This document shows, piece after piece, positions 63,212 to 64,000 of a stretch of 64,000 bases of DNA. The stretch covers positions 1 through 64,000 of the forward strand of contig NZ_BMRZ01000010.1 in assembly GCF_014648895.1 (NCBI RefSeq), written 5' to 3'. The notes beneath the pieces were generated by a model, which ran no database searches, had not been told where the DNA came from, and saw nothing but the letters and a program-made list of their open reading frames with translations. Source of the DNA: Streptomyces tanashiensis. GTDB taxonomy: Bacteria; Actinomycetota; Actinomycetes; Streptomycetales; Streptomycetaceae. Every line of letters begins with the position of its first letter. The first letter of the stretch is position 1. The position numbers and the translations under genes were made by a program.

Positions 63212-64000
63212 TTGCCCACGCCTTCCCCTGCCCCGCACCGCGCCGACTGGTACGTCCTCCTCGCCGCCGGTGCCGTGATCATCGCCCTCACCGCCGTCTC
63301 TTTCTGGCTCTCCTACGCCCACCTCGCCGAGGTCGCCGGAGAACACGGCCTCGGCAACTCCCCCGCCCGCATGTGGGCCTGGCCCGCCACCCTCGACGCC
63401 TTCGTCGTCGCCGGTGAACTCCTCATGCTCCGGGCCGGTCTGCACCACAGGCCCGACTGGTGGGCCATCGCCCTCACCGCCACCGGATCCCTCGGCTCCA
63501 TCGCCCTCAACGTCGCCGGCGTCACCGGCACCCGTGATCCCGCCGACGTCCCCGTCCTCGACTACGTCGTCGCCGCCATACCCCCGACCGCAGCGCTCCT
63601 CGCCTTCGGCGTCCTCATGCGCCAGATCCACCAGCACCTCGCCTACCCGAACCGTAAGGCGCACCTTGGCCATCTTCGGGTAGCCGGACCTGCGGTGACC
63701 GAGCACCCGCGGGAAGGGGACCGTCCCCGCCCGCATCCCGTCCCCGCCCCGTCCGCTGCCGAAGGCCCAGACCGCGCCACCGAGGCAGCCACTGCCGTCG
63801 AGCCCCCGGTACGTCCGCGCAAGGTCGGCCGCCCTCCGACCGGAGACCTCGAGGAGTTCGTGCGGATCGTCGAGCAGATGGAGGGCGAGCAGACCCGAAA
63901 GGCCATCCGGGCAACCCTCCGCGCCGCCGGCCACACCATCAGCAACGGACGGCTCACGGAGCTTGTAAACCGCCTCGACGGAACGGTCCCCAAGGGGCCG
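63212..64000 (+). CDS. SpdB-like DUF2637 membrane protein, partial
   Basis: The frame is open from a TTG at 63212 to the window edge (263 residues, 3' end missing). Four membrane segments occur near residues 14-36, 50-72, 87-105 and 122-140 (WYVLLAAGAVIIALTAVSFWL, WAWPATLDAFVVAGELLM). This is the DUF2637 pattern seen in Streptomyces plasmid spread (Spd) proteins. A cytoplasmic tail contains an HTH-like GDLEEFVRIVEQM and RKAIRATLRAAGHTISNGRL. GGAG lies 9 bases upstream of the TTG. Confidence 0.85.
   Translation, partial: MPTPSPAPHRADWYVLLAAGAVIIALTAVSFWLSYAHLAEVAGEHGLGNSPARMWAWPATLDAFVVAGELLMLRAGLHHRPDWWAIALTATGSLGSIALNVAGVTGTRDPADVPVLDYVVAAIPPTAALLAFGVLMRQIHQHLAYPNRKAHLGHLRVAGPAVTEHPREGDRPRPHPVPAPSAAEGPDRATEAATAVEPPVRPRKVGRPPTGDLEEFVRIVEQMEGEQTRKAIRATLRAAGHTISNGRLTELVNRLDGTVPKGP

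Larger units (their letters stand above)
52596..64000. mobile_element. Putative integrative (AICE-like) element, left part
   Basis: The stretch starts at the displaced methyltransferase end and includes a tyrosine integrase, excisionase, XRE regulator, HTH protein, DnaC-like ATPase and SpdB-like protein. These are core genes of actinomycete integrative and conjugative elements. Between the presumed attL and the integrase lie a membrane protein and a Mokosh-like pair as cargo. GC content of the cargo is visibly lower than in region B. The right end and transfer gene (TraB/FtsK) are not in the window. Confidence 0.6.

Overview
The window is high-GC actinobacterial DNA, almost certainly Streptomyces: G/C-rich third codon positions, many GTG/TTG starts, ATGA/GTGA gene overlaps, and lineage-typical families such as XRE-DUF5753/DUF397 pairs, SpdB-like DUF2637 proteins and AHBA-type ansamycin genes. 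No rRNA, tRNA or CRISPR array was seen.

Region A (1-19,876) is one end of an ansamycin biosynthetic gene cluster. A modular PKS gene runs off the left edge on the minus strand; its visible part is the starter module (acyl-CoA-ligase-like A domain, ACP, start of a KS). Divergent from it is a tight rifK-L-M-N-like operon (AHBA synthase, oxidoreductase, phosphatase, kinase). Then come a SnoaL-like protein, a Rif-Orf19/MhpA-like FAD hydroxylase, aminoDHQ synthase (rifG), a type II thioesterase (rifR), aminoDHQ dehydratase (rifJ), a berberine-bridge-type FAD oxidase, two LuxR-type regulators flanking a small secreted peptide gene, an O-methyltransferase, a 2OG-Fe(II)-oxygenase-like protein and a P450. 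The hydroxylase suggests a naphthalenic ansamycin, but the product cannot be named from this window.

Region B (19,913-52,164) is a dense anti-phage/mobile-DNA defence island. It holds a membrane KAP-type ATPase with an unknown partner, and a class 1 DISARM system (drmD, drmMI, drmA, drmB, drmC). The DISARM genes are split by about 7 kb carrying an AAA ATPase + PIN pair, a polymorphic toxin with its putative immunity protein, and regulators. drmMI itself is broken into two overlapping ORFs. Beyond DISARM lie an unknown protein + DUF4365 nuclease-like pair, a GmrSD-type (DUF262-DUF1524) protein fused to an alkyltransferase-like domain, and a RelE-like/UvrD helicase fusion.

Region C (about 52,590-64,000) looks like the left part of an integrative element inserted into the 3' end of a TrmA/RlmD-type RNA methyltransferase gene, whose displaced last codons remain at 52,524-52,595. 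It carries a membrane protein, a Mokosh type I-like pair (kinase-helicase plus PLD nuclease), tyrosine integrase, excisionase, XRE regulator, HTH protein, DnaC-like ATPase and an SpdB-like membrane protein cut by the right edge. Several of its core genes lack a canonical start codon at the position the family predicts.

The best leads for undescribed biology are the unnamed two-gene pairs of region B (KAP ATPase + 492-aa protein; AAA + PIN; DUF4365 + 393-aa protein), the GmrSD-ATL fusion, and the peptide-regulator operon at 13.2-15.0 kb.
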